A stretch of DNA of 64,000 bases, taken from contig NZ_CP046913.1 of the NCBI RefSeq assembly GCF_009789675.1, positions 1,674,001 to 1,738,000 of the forward strand, written 5' to 3'. The notes under the pieces were generated by a model. It made no database searches. It saw only the letters and a list, made by a program, of their open reading frames with translations, and had not been told where the DNA came from. The translations under genes and the position numbers were made by a program. How positions within the stretch are numbered: the first letter of the stretch is position 1; the number at the start of each line of letters is the position of its first letter. The DNA comes from Paraburkholderia acidisoli. GTDB taxonomy: Bacteria; Pseudomonadota; Gammaproteobacteria; Burkholderiales; Burkholderiaceae. This document shows, piece after piece, positions 10,128 to 20,291 of the stretch.

Positions 10128-10868
10128 TCAGCCCATGTGCAACCCGCCGTTGAGCGAGAAGTCAGCACCGGTTGCGAAACCCGACTCTTCCGAGGCGAGC
10201 CACGCGACGATCGAGGCAATTTCCTCCGGCGCGCCGAGGCGGCGCACGGGAATGGTCGCAACGATCTTTTCGAGCACGTCGGGGCGGATCGACTTCACCA
10301 TGTCCGTGCCGATATAGCCCGGCGACACGGTGTTGACGGTCACGCCCTTGGTGGCCACTTCCTGCGCCAGCGCCATCGTGAAGCCGTGAATCCCGGCCTT
10401 GGCGGTGGAGTAGTTGGTTTGCCCGAACTGGCCTTTCTGGCCGTTCACCGACGAGATGTTGATGATGCGGCCCCAGCCGCGCTCGACCATGCCGTCGATC
10501 ACCTGCTTCGTCACGTTGAAGAGGCTCGTGAGGTTCGTGTCGATGACGGCCGTCCAGTCCTCGCGCGTCATCTTGCGAAACACCACGTCGCGCGTGATGC
10601 CCGCGTTATTCACCAGCACGTCGATCTCGCCGACGTCGGCCTTCACCTTGTCGAACGCCTGGCGCGTCGAGTCCCAGTCGCCCACGTTGCCTTCCGAGGC
10701 AACGAAGTCGAAGCCGAGCGCCTTCTGGTCTTCGAGCCACTTGGCGCGGCGCGGCGAATTCGGACCGCAGCCCGCGACCACCTTGAAGCCATTCCTGGCG
10801 AGGCGCTGGCAGATACCCGTGCCGATGCCGCCCATCCCGCCCGTTACATACGCAACACGCTCTGACAT
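10128..10868 (-). CDS. phaB: Acetoacetyl-CoA reductase PhaB
   Basis: PhaB reduces acetoacetyl-CoA to (R)-3-hydroxybutyryl-CoA with NADPH, the second step of PHB synthesis. It is a 246-residue short-chain dehydrogenase with the cofactor motif TGGMGGIG near residue 10, the NNAG motif, Ser in NISSVNGQKGQFGQ and catalytic Tyr/Lys in YSTAK. The VNGQKGQFGQTNYS segment is characteristic of PhaB. The frame continues 22 codons upstream, but the ATG at 10868 matches the canonical start. About 270 bases separate it from phaA. Confidence 0.96.
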   Translation of the reverse strand: MSERVAYVTGGMGGIGTGICQRLARNGFKVVAGCGPNSPRRAKWLEDQKALGFDFVASEGNVGDWDSTRQAFDKVKADVGEIDVLVNNAGITRDVVFRKMTREDWTAVIDTNLTSLFNVTKQVIDGMVERGWGRIINISSVNGQKGQFGQTNYSTAKAGIHGFTMALAQEVATKGVTVNTVSPGYIGTDMVKSIRPDVLEKIVATIPVRRLGAPEEIASIVAWLASEESGFATGADFSLNGGLHMG

Positions 10869-11138
10869 AAAACACACTCCATTATCGTTTTGCGGGAGCG
10901 CCGCCGGATCGCGCCGGCCGCCCGGCTGACCCACGCCTCGATTCGTCCGGCCCGGCCGCTCCGGCCTCGCCCCTTCCCGGTGTCTTCCCTCGCGCGGCCC
11001 GCTCTCGCTGGCCGCGCGCCGCAGCGGTCACTGCCGACCCGCTCCGGCGTTTATCGCATGACAGACTAAATCGCGCCTGGCCTGCCGCGTTCGTTCAGGT
11101 GCGTACGCTCAGCGGCATTCCGCGCGAGCCGCACCCGC

Positions 11139-12320
11139 TCAGCCGCGCTCGACCGCGAGCGCCACGCCCATGCCGCCGCCGATGCACAGCGACGCCAGAC
11201 CCTTCTTCGCGTCGCGCTTCTGCATTTCGTGCAGCAGCGTGACCAGAATCCGGCAGCCCGACGCGCCGATCGGGTGACCGATCGCAATCGCCCCGCCGTT
11301 CACGTTGATCTTCGACGTGTCCCAGCCCATCTGCTTGTTCACGGCCAGCGCCTGCGCCGCGAACGCCTCGTTGATCTCCATCAGGTCGAGATCGTTCGGC
11401 GTCCAGCCCGCGCGCTCCAGCGCGCGCTTCGACGCCGGCACCGGACCCATGCCCATCACCTTCGGATCGACGCCCGCGTTCGCGTACGCCTTGATGCGCG
11501 CCAGCGGCTTCAGACCCAGTTCCTCGGCCTTTTTCGCCGACATCACCACGACCGCCGCCGCGCCGTCGTTGAGCCCCGAGGCGTTCGCCGCCGTCACCGA
11601 GCCTTCCTTGTTGAACGCCGGCTTCAGGCCCGCGAGCGATTCGGCCGTCACGCCGTGACGCACGAACTCGTCGGTGTCGAACACGAGCGGGTCGCCCTTG
11701 CGCTGCGGAATCTGCACCGGCACGATTTCATCGGCGAAACGGCCCGCTTTCTGCGCGGCTTCCGCCTTGTTCTGCGAGAGCGCGGCGAATGCGTCCTGCT
11801 CCTCGCGCGTGATGCCGTATTCCTTCGCGACGTTTTCCGCCGTCTGGCCCATGTGGTACTGGTTGTACACGTCCCACAGACCGTCGACGATCATGGTGTC
11901 GACGAGCTTCGCGTCGCCCATGCGGAAGCCGTCGCGCGAGCCCGGCAGCACGTGCGGCGCGGCGCTCATGTTTTCCTGGCCGCCCGCCACGACGATCTCG
12001 GCGTCGCCGGCCAGGATCGCGTTGGCCGCGAGCATCACGGCCTTCAGGCCCGAGCCGCAGACCTTGTTGATGGTCATCGCCGGCACCGAGGCGGGCAGCC
12101 CCGCCTTGATCGACGCCTGACGCGCCACGTTCTGGCCCGAACCGGCCGTGAGCACCTGACCCATGATGACTTCGCTGACCTGCTCGGGCTTGACGCCCGC
12201 GCGCTCCAGCGCGGCCTTGATGACGATGGCGCCAAGCTCCGGCGCGGGAATCTTCGCCAGCGAGCCGCCGAATTTGCCAACCGCCGTGCGTGCGGCCGAA
12301 ACGATCACAATGTCAGTCAT
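11139..12320 (-). CDS. phaA: Acetyl-CoA acetyltransferase PhaA
   Basis: PhaA condenses two acetyl-CoA to acetoacetyl-CoA, the first step of PHB synthesis. The protein has the acylated Cys88 in [11 protein letters not shown], the GHPIGASG motif and the C-terminal CIGGGMG cysteine. Two ATGs lie six bases apart; the second (12320) is preferred because GGAGG sits 8 bases before it and only 2 before the first. It gives 393 residues, the same as the Cupriavidus protein. It is 82 bases downstream of phaC and shares its transcript. Confidence 0.96.
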   Translation of the reverse strand: MTDIVIVSAARTAVGKFGGSLAKIPAPELGAIVIKAALERAGVKPEQVSEVIMGQVLTAGSGQNVARQASIKAGLPASVPAMTINKVCGSGLKAVMLAANAILAGDAEIVVAGGQENMSAAPHVLPGSRDGFRMGDAKLVDTMIVDGLWDVYNQYHMGQTAENVAKEYGITREEQDAFAALSQNKAEAAQKAGRFADEIVPVQIPQRKGDPLVFDTDEFVRHGVTAESLAGLKPAFNKEGSVTAANASGLNDGAAAVVVMSAKKAEELGLKPLARIKAYANAGVDPKVMGMGPVPASKRALERAGWTPNDLDLMEINEAFAAQALAVNKQMGWDTSKINVNGGAIAIGHPIGASGCRILVTLLHEMQKRDAKKGLASLCIGGGMGVALAVERG

Positions 12321-12402
12321 CTTCATTTCCTCCGGGTCCGTAGCGCGTGCTTGACCGCGCTCGCCCTCAAGTTAATAACAACCGGGTCCCGCAGCGCACG
12401 CG

Positions 12403-14544
12403 TCAGTCGCGCTGCTGCACATAACGCCCCGGCGCCGGCTCGATCTCGGGGTACTCCGCCGAGCCGAGTTGCGCACGTGGCTTCACTTTCTTGCCGCCGT
12501 ACTGGTCGAGCCATTCGGCCCACGCGGGCCACCAGCTGCCGGGCTTTTCCTCGGCTTCGGCGAACCACGCTTCGGCTTCGTCGGGCAAATGCTTCGCGTC
12601 CGCCTCGACGCTCCAGTAGCTGCGCTTGTTCTTCGACGCCGGATTGATCACGCCCGCGATATGCCCCGAGGCGCCGAGCACGAACTTGAGCGGCCCCGAG
12701 AGCAGCGGCACCGAAGCGTACGCCGTGCGCCACGGCACGATGTGATCTTCGCGCGAACCGTAGATGAAGGTCGGCACGTCGATGCGCGACAGATCCACGT
12801 CCTCGCCGCACACGTTGAGCGCGCCCGGCTCGCGCAGCTTGTTTTCCAGATACGTATTGCGCAGATACCACGCGTACATCGGGCCGGGCAGGCTCGTCGA
12901 ATCGCTGTTCCAGAACAGCAGATCGAACGCGGCGGGCGTGCGGCCCTTGAGGTAATTGTCGACGACGTAGTTCCACACCAGGTCGTTCGGGCGCAGGAAC
13001 GAGAACGTATTCGCGAACTCCACGCCGCGCATGAGACCGGGCGTGCCGCCCTTGCCGCCGATGGTCTGCTCGCGCATCTGCACGTGCGCCTCGTCGACGA
13101 AGACGTCGAGCACGCCGGTATCGGAGAAGTCCAGCATCGCGGTGAGCAGCGTCATCGACGAAGCCGGATGTTCGCCGCGCGCCGCCGCCACGGAAAGCGC
13201 CGTGGCGAGCAACGTGCCGCCCACGCAGAAGCCGAGCGTGTTGATCTGCTCGCGTCCGCTGATCGCGCGCGTGGCGTCGATAGCGGCGAGCACGCCTTCC
13301 TCGATGTAATCGTCCCAGGTTTTTTCGGCGATGGAGGCGTCGCCGTTGTGCCAGGACACGAGAAACACCTGCTGACCCTGTTCGAGCGCATACGCGACCA
13401 GCGAATTCTCGGGTTGCAGATCGAGGATGTAGTACTTGTTGATGCAAGGCGGCACGATCAGGAGCGGCCGCTCGCGCACCGTCGCCGTGCGCGGCTTGTA
13501 CTGGATCAGCTGGAACAGCGCGTTTTCGAACACGACCGCGCCTTCGGTGGTCGCCAGATTGCGGCCCACCACGAAGCGCGACTCGTCCGTCTGCGAAATC
13601 TTGCCGCGCGTCATGTCGCCGAGCAGGTTCATCACGCCTTGCCGCAGGCTTTCGCCGTTGGTCTCGAGCAAGGCGTTCTGCGCGTCGGGGTTGAGCGCGA
13701 GGAAGTTGCTGGGCGACGCCGCCGCCGTCCACTGCTGCACGGCGAAGCGGATGCGCTCGCGCGTTTTCGCATCGGTCTGCAGGGCGTCGACGAGCTCGTG
13801 CAGATAGCGTGCGTTCAGCAGATACCACGCGGCCGTGAAGGCGTAGGCGGGCGTGGCCTTCCACGCGTCGGAGCTGAAGCGGCGATCCTTGAGCTCGGGC
13901 GCCTTCGGCGTGGCTTCCGTGGATTGGCGCAGCAATTCCATCGCGTCGCGCGAGTAGTCGGACTGCAGCTGCTGCAGCCGCGCGGGTTCGATCGACGCCG
14001 TGGGCAGCTTCAGGCCTTCGAACGGATTGGTCGCGCCGAACGGATTCGCGCCGTTGAAGGGGTTCGCGCCCGCGAAAGCATTTGCGCCCGCGAAGGGATT
14101 CGTTGAGCCGAAGGGGTTCGCACCGCCAAAAGGATTAGCGCCGCCGAAGGGATTGGCACCGCCGAAAGCACCGCCGAGCGGATTCGCCGCGCCGAAAGGA
14201 TTGCCCGCCGCCGCGAACGGATTCGCCGCGCCGTTGCCCGCGGCCGCCCACGGATTCGCGAACTGGCCGGGGAAGCCGGCCGTCGCGCTGCCCGGGAAGC
14301 CGGGGAACGCACCGAACGGCGTTTGCTGCGCCGCGCCGCCGGATTGCTGCGCAGCATTCAGTGCGCTGCGCCATGCGTTCGTCCACGCGTCGAGATACTG
14401 CTGCATGCCGGCTGCATTGGCAGCGGCTTGCGAGGTAGCGGAAGCGGACGATGGGGACGAAGAAGAACCGGAAGTGAAGCTCGATGCACTGTCGGTTGAA
14501 GCGCCCGCGCCGGGGCTGGTCCTGGAACGTTGAGATGCCGTCAT
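12403..14544 (-). CDS. phaC: Class I poly(3-hydroxyalkanoate) synthase PhaC
   Basis: PhaC polymerises (R)-3-hydroxybutyryl-CoA into PHB on the granule surface. The catalytic alpha/beta-hydrolase domain has the nucleophile Cys440 in the lipase-like box GFCVGG, the Asp in YGSREDHIVPW and the general-base His in SGHIAGVI. The usual class I synthase is about 590 residues; this one has 713. The excess is an N-terminal arm of about 180 residues: a Ser/Thr-rich start, a short helical segment (QQYLDAWTNAWRSALNA) and then nine NPF tripeptides between residues 108 and 175. It heads the pha operon. Confidence 0.96.
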   Translation of the reverse strand: MTASQRSRTSPGAGASTDSASSFTSGSSSSPSSASATSQAAANAAGMQQYLDAWTNAWRSALNAAQQSGGAAQQTPFGAFPGFPGSATAGFPGQFANPWAAAGNGAANPFAAAGNPFGAANPLGGAFGGANPFGGANPFGGANPFGSTNPFAGANAFAGANPFNGANPFGATNPFEGLKLPTASIEPARLQQLQSDYSRDAMELLRQSTEATPKAPELKDRRFSSDAWKATPAYAFTAAWYLLNARYLHELVDALQTDAKTRERIRFAVQQWTAAASPSNFLALNPDAQNALLETNGESLRQGVMNLLGDMTRGKISQTDESRFVVGRNLATTEGAVVFENALFQLIQYKPRTATVRERPLLIVPPCINKYYILDLQPENSLVAYALEQGQQVFLVSWHNGDASIAEKTWDDYIEEGVLAAIDATRAISGREQINTLGFCVGGTLLATALSVAAARGEHPASSMTLLTAMLDFSDTGVLDVFVDEAHVQMREQTIGGKGGTPGLMRGVEFANTFSFLRPNDLVWNYVVDNYLKGRTPAAFDLLFWNSDSTSLPGPMYAWYLRNTYLENKLREPGALNVCGEDVDLSRIDVPTFIYGSREDHIVPWRTAYASVPLLSGPLKFVLGASGHIAGVINPASKNKRSYWSVEADAKHLPDEAEAWFAEAEEKPGSWWPAWAEWLDQYGGKKVKPRAQLGSAEYPEIEPAPGRYVQQRD
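14020..14223 (-). repeat. NPF-coding tandem repeat inside phaC
   Basis: The segment encodes residues 108-175 of PhaC and consists of imperfect 18-bp units giving (A/G)NPFGG-type hexapeptides: nine NPF, one NPL and one NAF. Third-codon positions vary between units, so the repeat is old enough to have diverged. Confidence 0.85.
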
Positions 14545-14652
14545 GCCTGCTTTTGACCGATGTGTCCTGGTGGACTGGTTGAGAGGCAGGTGGGTCGCAC
14601 ACGGGCGCTGTTGCGTTGCGCCCAGTCACGTCCTGTCCCGTGGGTGAAGGAC

Positions 14653-14682
14653 ATTCTTGCTCCCCATTGCAAAGCGTGTCAA
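14653..14682 (-). promoter_or_regulatory. Candidate sigma-70 promoter of phaC
   Basis: On the minus strand a perfect -35 TTGACA (14682-14677) is followed after 18 bases by AAGAAT (14658-14653), about 110 bases upstream of the phaC start. From memory, the Cupriavidus phaC promoter has a similar layout, with TTGACA and an AACAAT -10. This is inference from sequence only. Confidence 0.55.
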
Positions 14683-14789
14683 TGCTTGTGCCCGATTTTG
14701 CCGCACTGCGATATTTTTTTAATTATCGTTTTCCCGATGTCATCGCGGGTTTAATCGGCATGACGCACAACCATGCGTACTCTGGAACG

Positions 14790-14816
14790 AAAAAAGCGCC
14801 ATGGCGACGGGCGCTT
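14790..14816 (-). terminator. Probable terminator of the rluD-pgeF transcript
   Basis: Read on the minus strand, AAGCGCC pairs with GGCGCTT around a 9-base loop and runs directly into a T-tract. It lies about 150 bases past the pgeF stop. Confidence 0.6.
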
Positions 14817-14969
14817 GCGGCGCAATACGCGCATTGCCCATATCGATCGAAGGTGTTTTAGCCGAGCCCGTGACAGCCTTCGATGCAATGCAGCAAAAAA
14901 CGCGCGAAATCGCATTGCGCCGCCGCACTTTCCCGTGCGGACGGCGCCAGACCGGATTTACACTGAGGC

Positions 14970-15866
14970 CTAGGGCTCGATCCAGATCATCGCGGCCATG
15001 CGGCCCGTTATGCGATCGCGGCGATACGAATAGAAGCGTTCGCGCAGGGTGACCGTGCACAGATCGCCGCCACTCACATGGCGCACGCCGAGCGCCGCGA
15101 GACGCAAGCGCGCGAGCGCCGGCAGATCGGCGAGATACTTGCCCGGCGCCTGCGCGCGCGGCACGAACGCGGCGGCGGTGGCTTCGCGCTGTGCGGCATC
15201 GGCGGACCCGACGTGCACGAGGAACGCCTCGCGCACGTCCTCGCCCACTTCGAACGCCGCCGGGCCGATCGACGGCCCCAGATACACGTGCAGGTCGGCG
15301 GCGCCGCAACCGGCGAGCGCCATGACGCGCTCCGCGGTGCGCTCGATCACGCCCGCCGCCAGACCGCGCCAGCCCGCGTGCGCGGCGCCGACCGCCCGGC
15401 CCGCGCTGTCGGCGATCAGCACGGGCATGCAGTCGGCGATCATGACCGTGCAGGCGATACCGCGCTCGGCCGTCACGCTGGCGTCGGCTTCGAGCGGCGT
15501 GCCCGCGCGCGCGGCCGCGAGCGCCTCGGCCGCATCCACCACGCGCGGCCCGTGAATCTGCTTCAGCCACGCCGCCGGCACGCCCGTGTAGCCGGCCAGG
15601 CGGGCACGGTTGGCTTCCACATGTTCCAGATCGTCGCCGGACCCGCGGCCGAGATTCAGCCCGCCGGGTTCGTCGGCACCGCTTTCGGCGTCAGCGTCAG
15701 CTTCGGCACCCGCGCTCGCACTGGCTACGCGCGCCGCGCGCCAACGGCCGTACGGCGGCTCGCTCACGCCGCCGTCGCGCGTGGTCACGAGCGCGCGCAC
15801 GCCCGGCGCGACCTGCCAGCCGGGAAGAACGAGATCAGCCTCGGTCAATGCGGGGCGCGTCGTCAT
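14970..15866 (-). CDS. pgeF: Peptidoglycan editing factor PgeF (multicopper laccase-like, YfiH family)
   Basis: PgeF belongs to the YfiH/DUF152 family; the E. coli protein is a cytoplasmic hydrolase that removes L-Ser wrongly placed in muropeptide precursors. The 298-residue product has the family's zinc/catalytic set: His in QIHGPRVVD, Cys in [11 protein letters not shown] and His in [13 protein letters not shown]. Its ATG overlaps the rluD stop in an ATGA arrangement, so the two are translationally coupled. An insertion near residues 48-70 (Ala/Glu/Asp-rich) is low complexity. Older annotations call this family polyphenol oxidase. Confidence 0.9.
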   Translation of the reverse strand: MTTRPALTEADLVLPGWQVAPGVRALVTTRDGGVSEPPYGRWRAARVASASAGAEADADAESGADEPGGLNLGRGSGDDLEHVEANRARLAGYTGVPAAWLKQIHGPRVVDAAEALAAARAGTPLEADASVTAERGIACTVMIADCMPVLIADSAGRAVGAAHAGWRGLAAGVIERTAERVMALAGCGAADLHVYLGPSIGPAAFEVGEDVREAFLVHVGSADAAQREATAAAFVPRAQAPGKYLADLPALARLRLAALGVRHVSGGDLCTVTLRERFYSYRRDRITGRMAAMIWIEP

Positions 15867-17185
15867 GCGGGCTTGTCCTCGTCGGGGTGGTCATCGCCTT
15901 CGTCGTCGCCTTCGTGTTCGTCGTGAGCGTCGTCGGCGGGGTGCGCGTGATCGCCGCCTTCTTCGTCGTCTTCTTCGTCGTCTTCGTCGGCGTAATCGTC
16001 TTCGTCGCTGCCGATCACGTAGCCTTCGTCGGTGTACGCGCTGTCGAACATCTCGTCGAAGCCGTCGTCCTCCTCTTCCGCCCCGAAGCCGAGCGCGGCG
16101 ATCAATGCGTCCATGTCGTCGGGCACTTCGGCGCGCCATTGCATCGCGCGGCCCGTGACCGGATGGATGAGGCCGAGGCGCCACGCGTGCAGCGCCTGGC
16201 GCGCGAAGTCGTCGGGCAGCGCCGCGACCGAACGCTTGCCGCGCGCATGGCCGTACACCGGATCGCCGAGCAGCGGATGGCCGATGTGCGCGCAGTGCAC
16301 GCGAATCTGATGCGTGCGGCCCGTTTCGAGATCGCAATGGATCGCGCTCACGGGCTGGTTGTGCCAGATGGTCTTGTCGATACGCCGATAATGCGTGCGC
16401 GCGGGCTTGCCCGACGCGCCCTTGACCACGGCCATGCGCGTGCGTTCGCGCGGGTCGCGGCCGATCGGTGCGTCGATCGTGCCCTTCTCGGGCATGTTGC
16501 CCCACACGAGCGCGAGATAGCGGCGCTTCACCGTTCGCGCCTGGAGTTGGCGCGTGAGGTCGGTTTGCGCCTCGAGCGTGCGCGCGACCACCATCAGCCC
16601 GGAGGTTTCCTTGTCGAGCCGGTGCACGATGCCCGCGCGCGGCAGCCCCGCCGCCGCTTCGCCGTAGCGATGCAGCAGGCCGTTGAGGATCGTGCCGCTC
16701 CAGTTGCCGGCCGCCGGATGCACGACCACGCCGGCCGCCTTGTTGATGACGAGAATGGCCTCGTCTTCGTAAATCACGTCGAGCGGCACCGGTTCGGGCG
16801 TGAACGCGAGCTGTTCGGGCAGCAGGTCGGGCACGAGTTCGATGGTCGCGCCGAGCGGCACGGGCTGGCGCACCTTGGCGGGTTTGCCGTCGACGCGCAC
16901 GCGCTGCTCTTCGATCCAGCCCTGCAGGCGGCTGCGCGAAAACTCCGGAAACACTTTGGCGAGCACCTTGTCGAGACGCTCGCCCGCGAGGTCGTCGGGG
17001 ACCTGCACGGTGCGCGGCGCTTCTTCGCCGCGCGTGCGCGAAGCACCGGCGACGCCCGCTTCCGCAAGCTCGTCGTCGAACGCGTCGCCGGACGCTGCGT
17101 CATCGGGCGCATTGCCCAGGCTATAATCGCTGATGCTGTTTTGGGCGCCGGGAGCGCCGGCCCCCGGAATAACTGAACGGGTCAT
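15863..17185 (-). CDS. rluD: 23S rRNA pseudouridine synthase RluD
   Basis: RluD makes pseudouridines 1911, 1915 and 1917 in helix 69 of 23S rRNA. The protein has an S4 domain ([24 protein letters not shown], in pieces, near residues 71-94) and the catalytic Asp in the motif RLDKETSG ([14 protein letters not shown]). The start at 17185 has AGGTGA nine bases upstream; the frame is open further but unsupported. At 440 residues it is about 110 longer than E. coli RluD. The excess lies in an acidic N-terminal leader and an extraordinary Asp/Glu tail of about 75 residues. It is divergent from bamD by only 40 bases. Confidence 0.92.
   Translation of the reverse strand: MTRSVIPGAGAPGAQNSISDYSLGNAPDDAASGDAFDDELAEAGVAGASRTRGEEAPRTVQVPDDLAGERLDKVLAKVFPEFSRSRLQGWIEEQRVRVDGKPAKVRQPVPLGATIELVPDLLPEQLAFTPEPVPLDVIYEDEAILVINKAAGVVVHPAAGNWSGTILNGLLHRYGEAAAGLPRAGIVHRLDKETSGLMVVARTLEAQTDLTRQLQARTVKRRYLALVWGNMPEKGTIDAPIGRDPRERTRMAVVKGASGKPARTHYRRIDKTIWHNQPVSAIHCDLETGRTHQIRVHCAHIGHPLLGDPVYGHARGKRSVAALPDDFARQALHAWRLGLIHPVTGRAMQWRAEVPDDMDALIAALGFGAEEEDDGFDEMFDSAYTDEGYVIGSDEDDYADEDDEEDDEEGGDHAHPADDAHDEHEGDDEGDDHPDEDKPA
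17122..17127 (+). promoter_or_regulatory. Candidate -10 box of bamD inside rluD
   Basis: A perfect TATAAT on the plus strand lies about 100 bases before the bamD start, within the 5' part of rluD on the other strand. No good -35 is visible at the normal distance, so support is only moderate. Confidence 0.4.
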
Positions 17186-17225
17186 TGAGTCTGGGTCACC
17201 TGTGGACCTGAAGCTGGACTGGAAA

Positions 17226-18125
17226 ATGCGAGCCTTGAACACGATTACGAAACTGGCCCAACATGCGGTGGCCCGAAATACGGCAAACTCGGCTGAGCAA
17301 GCAACGTTGCTCCGCAAGATTGGCAACCTCGTTCGCGTCGCCGCTTGCGGCGCCGCGCTCGCGGTGGTTGCAGCCTGCCACGGCCTGCCGGAAAAGACCG
17401 ACGAAACGGCAACGTGGAACAACAACAAATTATATACGGAGGCTCAGGACGCGCTTTCCGGCAGCGACTGGGGCAAGTGCGCCAAGTACTTCGAACAGCT
17501 CGAAGGCCGCGATCCGTTCGGCCACTTTGCGCAGCAGGCGCAAATCAACGTTGCCTACTGTAACTGGAAGGACAACGAGAACGACGCCGCCGACCAGGCG
17601 ATCAACCGCTTCATCCAGCTGCACCCGGATCACCCGGACATCGCCTACGCGTACTACCTGAAGGGCATGATCCACTTCAACGACGACCTCGGGCTGTTCG
17701 GCCGCTTCTCGGGCCAGGACATGAGCGAGCGCGATCCGAAGTCGCTGCGCGAGTCGTATGACGCGTTCAACGTCGTGGTCACCAAGTATCCGCAAAGCAA
17801 GTACGCGCCGGATGCCGCGCAGCGCATGCGTTACATCGTGAACGCGCTCGCTTCGCACGAAGTGCACGCGGCCGACTACTACTACCGTCGCGGTGCCTAT
17901 GTCGCGGCCATCAACCGCGCGCAGCTCGCCATCACGCAGTACAAGAGCGCGCCGGCCATTGAAGACGCGCTGCACATCATGGTGCTGTCGTACCAGAAGC
18001 TCGACCAGCCGCAACTCGCCGACGACACGCGCCGCGTGCTCGCCGCCACCTTCCCGGACAGCCCGTATATCACGGGTCACGCACGCGCCGGCAAGGAAGA
18101 GAAGTCGTGGTGGCAGCTCTGGTGA
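17226..18125 (+). CDS. bamD: Outer membrane protein assembly factor BamD
   Basis: BamD (ComL) is an essential lipoprotein of the BAM complex that inserts beta-barrel proteins in the outer membrane. The signal region ends in a lipobox, VAAC, with Cys51. About 220 residues of TPR repeats follow ([57 protein letters not shown]). The RFS-Q-D-SERD segment and the DYYYRRGAY motif are typical of the family. The n-region before the hydrophobic core is unusually long (about 33 residues), so a start further in, such as a TTG near residue 28, cannot be excluded. Confidence 0.93.
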   Translation: MRALNTITKLAQHAVARNTANSAEQATLLRKIGNLVRVAACGAALAVVAACHGLPEKTDETATWNNNKLYTEAQDALSGSDWGKCAKYFEQLEGRDPFGHFAQQAQINVAYCNWKDNENDAADQAINRFIQLHPDHPDIAYAYYLKGMIHFNDDLGLFGRFSGQDMSERDPKSLRESYDAFNVVVTKYPQSKYAPDAAQRMRYIVNALASHEVHAADYYYRRGAYVAAINRAQLAITQYKSAPAIEDALHIMVLSYQKLDQPQLADDTRRVLAATFPDSPYITGHARAGKEEKSWWQLW

Positions 18126-18156
18126 GCGTCGCCTGAGCGCGCTGCGCCTCAAGAAA

Positions 18157-18186
18157 AAAGCCACGGCATGCCGTGGCTTTTTTTTC
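18157..18186. terminator. Intrinsic terminator after bamD
   Basis: The stem AAAAGCCACGGCA pairs with TGCCGTGGCTTTT and is followed by more T residues. The preceding A-run makes it usable also by rlmD from the other strand. Confidence 0.88.
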
Positions 18187-18252
18187 GTCCCGCCGAGGTG
18201 CGGATGTCGTGTGTCGACGCAGGCCGCGCGGCCCGCATCGGCATGACTGGAC

Positions 18253-19731
18253 TCAATCGCGTTCGAACAGCGCGATCGACTCGACGTGCGAGGTGTGCGG
18301 GAACATGTTGACGACGCCTGCGCCCTTGAGCCGGTAGCCGGCTTCGTGCACGAGCACGCCCGCGTCGCGGGCCAGCGTGCCGGGGCTGCACGACACATAG
18401 ACGATGCGCTTTGGCAGCGGACCTTCGCCGCTCTTGGCGATTTCCGCAAGCGCCTGCGACACCGCGAGCGCGCCTTCGCGCGGCGGATCGATCAGGTATT
18501 TATCGAAATGGCCGAGCGCGCGAATGTCGTCGGCGGTGACTTCGAACAGGTTGCGGCAGGCAAACGACGTATGGCCGTCCACGCCGTTGGCGCGGGCGTT
18601 GTCGAGCGCGCGCGCCGTGAGCGTGTCGCTGCCTTCGATGCCCACCACTTCGCGCGCGAGCCGCGCGAGCGGCAGCGTGAAATTGCCGATGCCGCAGAAC
18701 AGATCGAGCACGCGATCGCCCGCTTGCGGCGCGAGCAGACGCAGCGCGCGGCCCACGAGCACGCGGTTGATCTGGTGATTGACCTGCGTGAAGTCGGTCG
18801 GCTTGAACGGCATGCGAATGCCGAATTCCGGCAGCGTGTAGTCGAGCGACTTGTCGAGCGGATAAAACGGGAATACGGTGTCCGGGCCCTTCGGCTGGAG
18901 CCAGAACTGCACGTTGTGCTCGTCGGCGAAAGTGCGCAGCAGCGCTTCGTCCCCGGCCGTGAGCGGCTCGAGAATGCGCAGCACGAGCGCCGTCACGTTC
19001 GACCCCACGGCCAGCTCGATCTGCGGCATGCGATCGCAGATCGACAGCGCCGACACCAGATGACGCAGCGGCACGAGCATCGCCGAAACCTCCGGCGGCA
19101 ACACTTCGCAGCTCGTCATGTCGGCCACGTAGCTGCTCTTGCGCTCGTGAAAGCCGACCAGCACGCCGCCCTTCTTCGGCACATTGCGCACGGTCAAACG
19201 CGCGCGATAGCGATAGCCCCACGACGGCCCGTGAATCGGCCGGAACATGGTTTCCGAACGCACTTTCGAGAGATGCGAAAGATTGTCTTCGAGCACGCGC
19301 TGCTTGACGGCGATCTGCGCGCGCACGTCGAGATGCTGCATCGAGCAACCGCCGCAAGTGCCGAAAAACTGGCATTGCGGCTTGGTGCGGATCGCGCTTT
19401 CGCGCAGCACGCTCACGACCTGCGCCTGTTCGAACGTCGGCTTCCTGCGGTAGCTCAGATACGTGACGCGCTCGCCGGGCAGCGCGCCTTCCACGAAGAT
19501 CACCTTGCCGGGCTCGCCGGTTTCCGTGACGGTGCGGCCGACGCCGCGCGCTTCCATGTCGAGCGATTCGATCTCGAGAATGGGGGCATTAGCAACCGAA
19601 GCCTCCATCGAAGCGCGTTTTTCGGCGCGCTTCTCGCGCTTGCTCTTCTTTTTGGCGGGCGCAGCGGGCATGGCTTGGGCCGCGTCGGCCTGAACGGCGG
19701 CGGCTTGAGGGTCGGGGGCAGCTTGAGACAC
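18253..19731 (-). CDS. rlmD: 23S rRNA (uracil-1939-C5)-methyltransferase RlmD
   Basis: RlmD (RumA) methylates U1939 of 23S rRNA with SAM. The protein has a basic Ala/Lys-rich leader ([14 protein letters not shown]), a TRAM domain, an iron-sulfur site with [14 protein letters not shown], the SAM motif [16 protein letters not shown] and the catalytic region [13 protein letters not shown] near the C-terminus. A GTG at 19731 with AGGA upstream is the best start and gives 492 residues; the frame is open for 53 more codons. It converges on bamD. The leader is longer than in E. coli (433 residues). Confidence 0.93.
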   Translation of the reverse strand: MSQAAPDPQAAAVQADAAQAMPAAPAKKKSKREKRAEKRASMEASVANAPILEIESLDMEARGVGRTVTETGEPGKVIFVEGALPGERVTYLSYRRKPTFEQAQVVSVLRESAIRTKPQCQFFGTCGGCSMQHLDVRAQIAVKQRVLEDNLSHLSKVRSETMFRPIHGPSWGYRYRARLTVRNVPKKGGVLVGFHERKSSYVADMTSCEVLPPEVSAMLVPLRHLVSALSICDRMPQIELAVGSNVTALVLRILEPLTAGDEALLRTFADEHNVQFWLQPKGPDTVFPFYPLDKSLDYTLPEFGIRMPFKPTDFTQVNHQINRVLVGRALRLLAPQAGDRVLDLFCGIGNFTLPLARLAREVVGIEGSDTLTARALDNARANGVDGHTSFACRNLFEVTADDIRALGHFDKYLIDPPREGALAVSQALAEIAKSGEGPLPKRIVYVSCSPGTLARDAGVLVHEAGYRLKGAGVVNMFPHTSHVESIALFERD

Positions 19732-19929
19732 CAGCGGATTCCTGACAAACGATGAATATTGGGGGGAAGGCGAGATTGTAGTCGAAGTCGGCACCCGCAC
19801 TCCCGCGGCCTCCGTTGCGTTCGATCTGGCGCGCCGCCTTGCGCCTTTCGAATTTATGCGATCGCGGTCGCCCGGCCGTCTCAATACCATGGTTCCCGTC
19901 GCGCCGTGCCTTGGCGCAAGGAGTCCACC

Positions 19930-20178
19930 ATGATCGCGTTCTTCTCTCTGCCGCTTGCCTCGCTCGTCGCGCTCGCGTTATGCGCGGTCATCTCGCCCGG
20001 CGCCATCGCCGCGGCCCCGCCGGACTCGCCGGACTCGCCGGATTCGGATCGCACAACTCGTCGCACCTCGCACCGCACCTCGCGCCGTCGCCCGCTACGG
20101 CTCGGGCTCCTGAGTCTCGCGGTGCCCATCGCGGTGCTGGGCGCCCTGCTGCTGGTCGTACGCGCCCTGCTCGATTGA
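19930..20178 (+). CDS. Small membrane protein of unknown function
   Basis: An 82-residue open frame preceded by a strong Shine-Dalgarno, AAGGAG, 7 bases before the ATG. It has a hydrophobic N-terminal segment (residues 2-28, ending GAIAAA, either a signal peptide or a membrane helix). A charged linker with a DSP-repeat and many Arg/Thr follows, then a second hydrophobic helix (residues 60-80). The topology would be a helical hairpin or an exported single-pass protein. No family recognised. It is divergent from rlmD. Confidence 0.55.
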   Translation: MIAFFSLPLASLVALALCAVISPGAIAAAPPDSPDSPDSDRTTRRTSHRTSRRRPLRLGLLSLAVPIAVLGALLLVVRALLD

Positions 20179-20291
20179 ACACTTTCAGAATCGTCCGATG
20201 GTTCGTCGACCAGGCGGGCGGTAACGATAGCACCTCTTTTGCAGCCTCCCTTTTGCAGCCTCTTTCATCCACGTCAATCAACGGAATTTCA

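Larger units (their letters stand above)
14545..14969. other. Intergenic region between pgeF and phaC
   Basis: About 425 bases holding the candidate phaC promoter on the right and a minus-strand terminator for the rluD-pgeF unit on the left. Several GCAATGC/GCATTGC-type words (near 14683, 14830, 14883 and 14911) are candidate sites for a regulator such as PhaR, but I cannot assign them. No gene seen. Confidence 0.4.
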
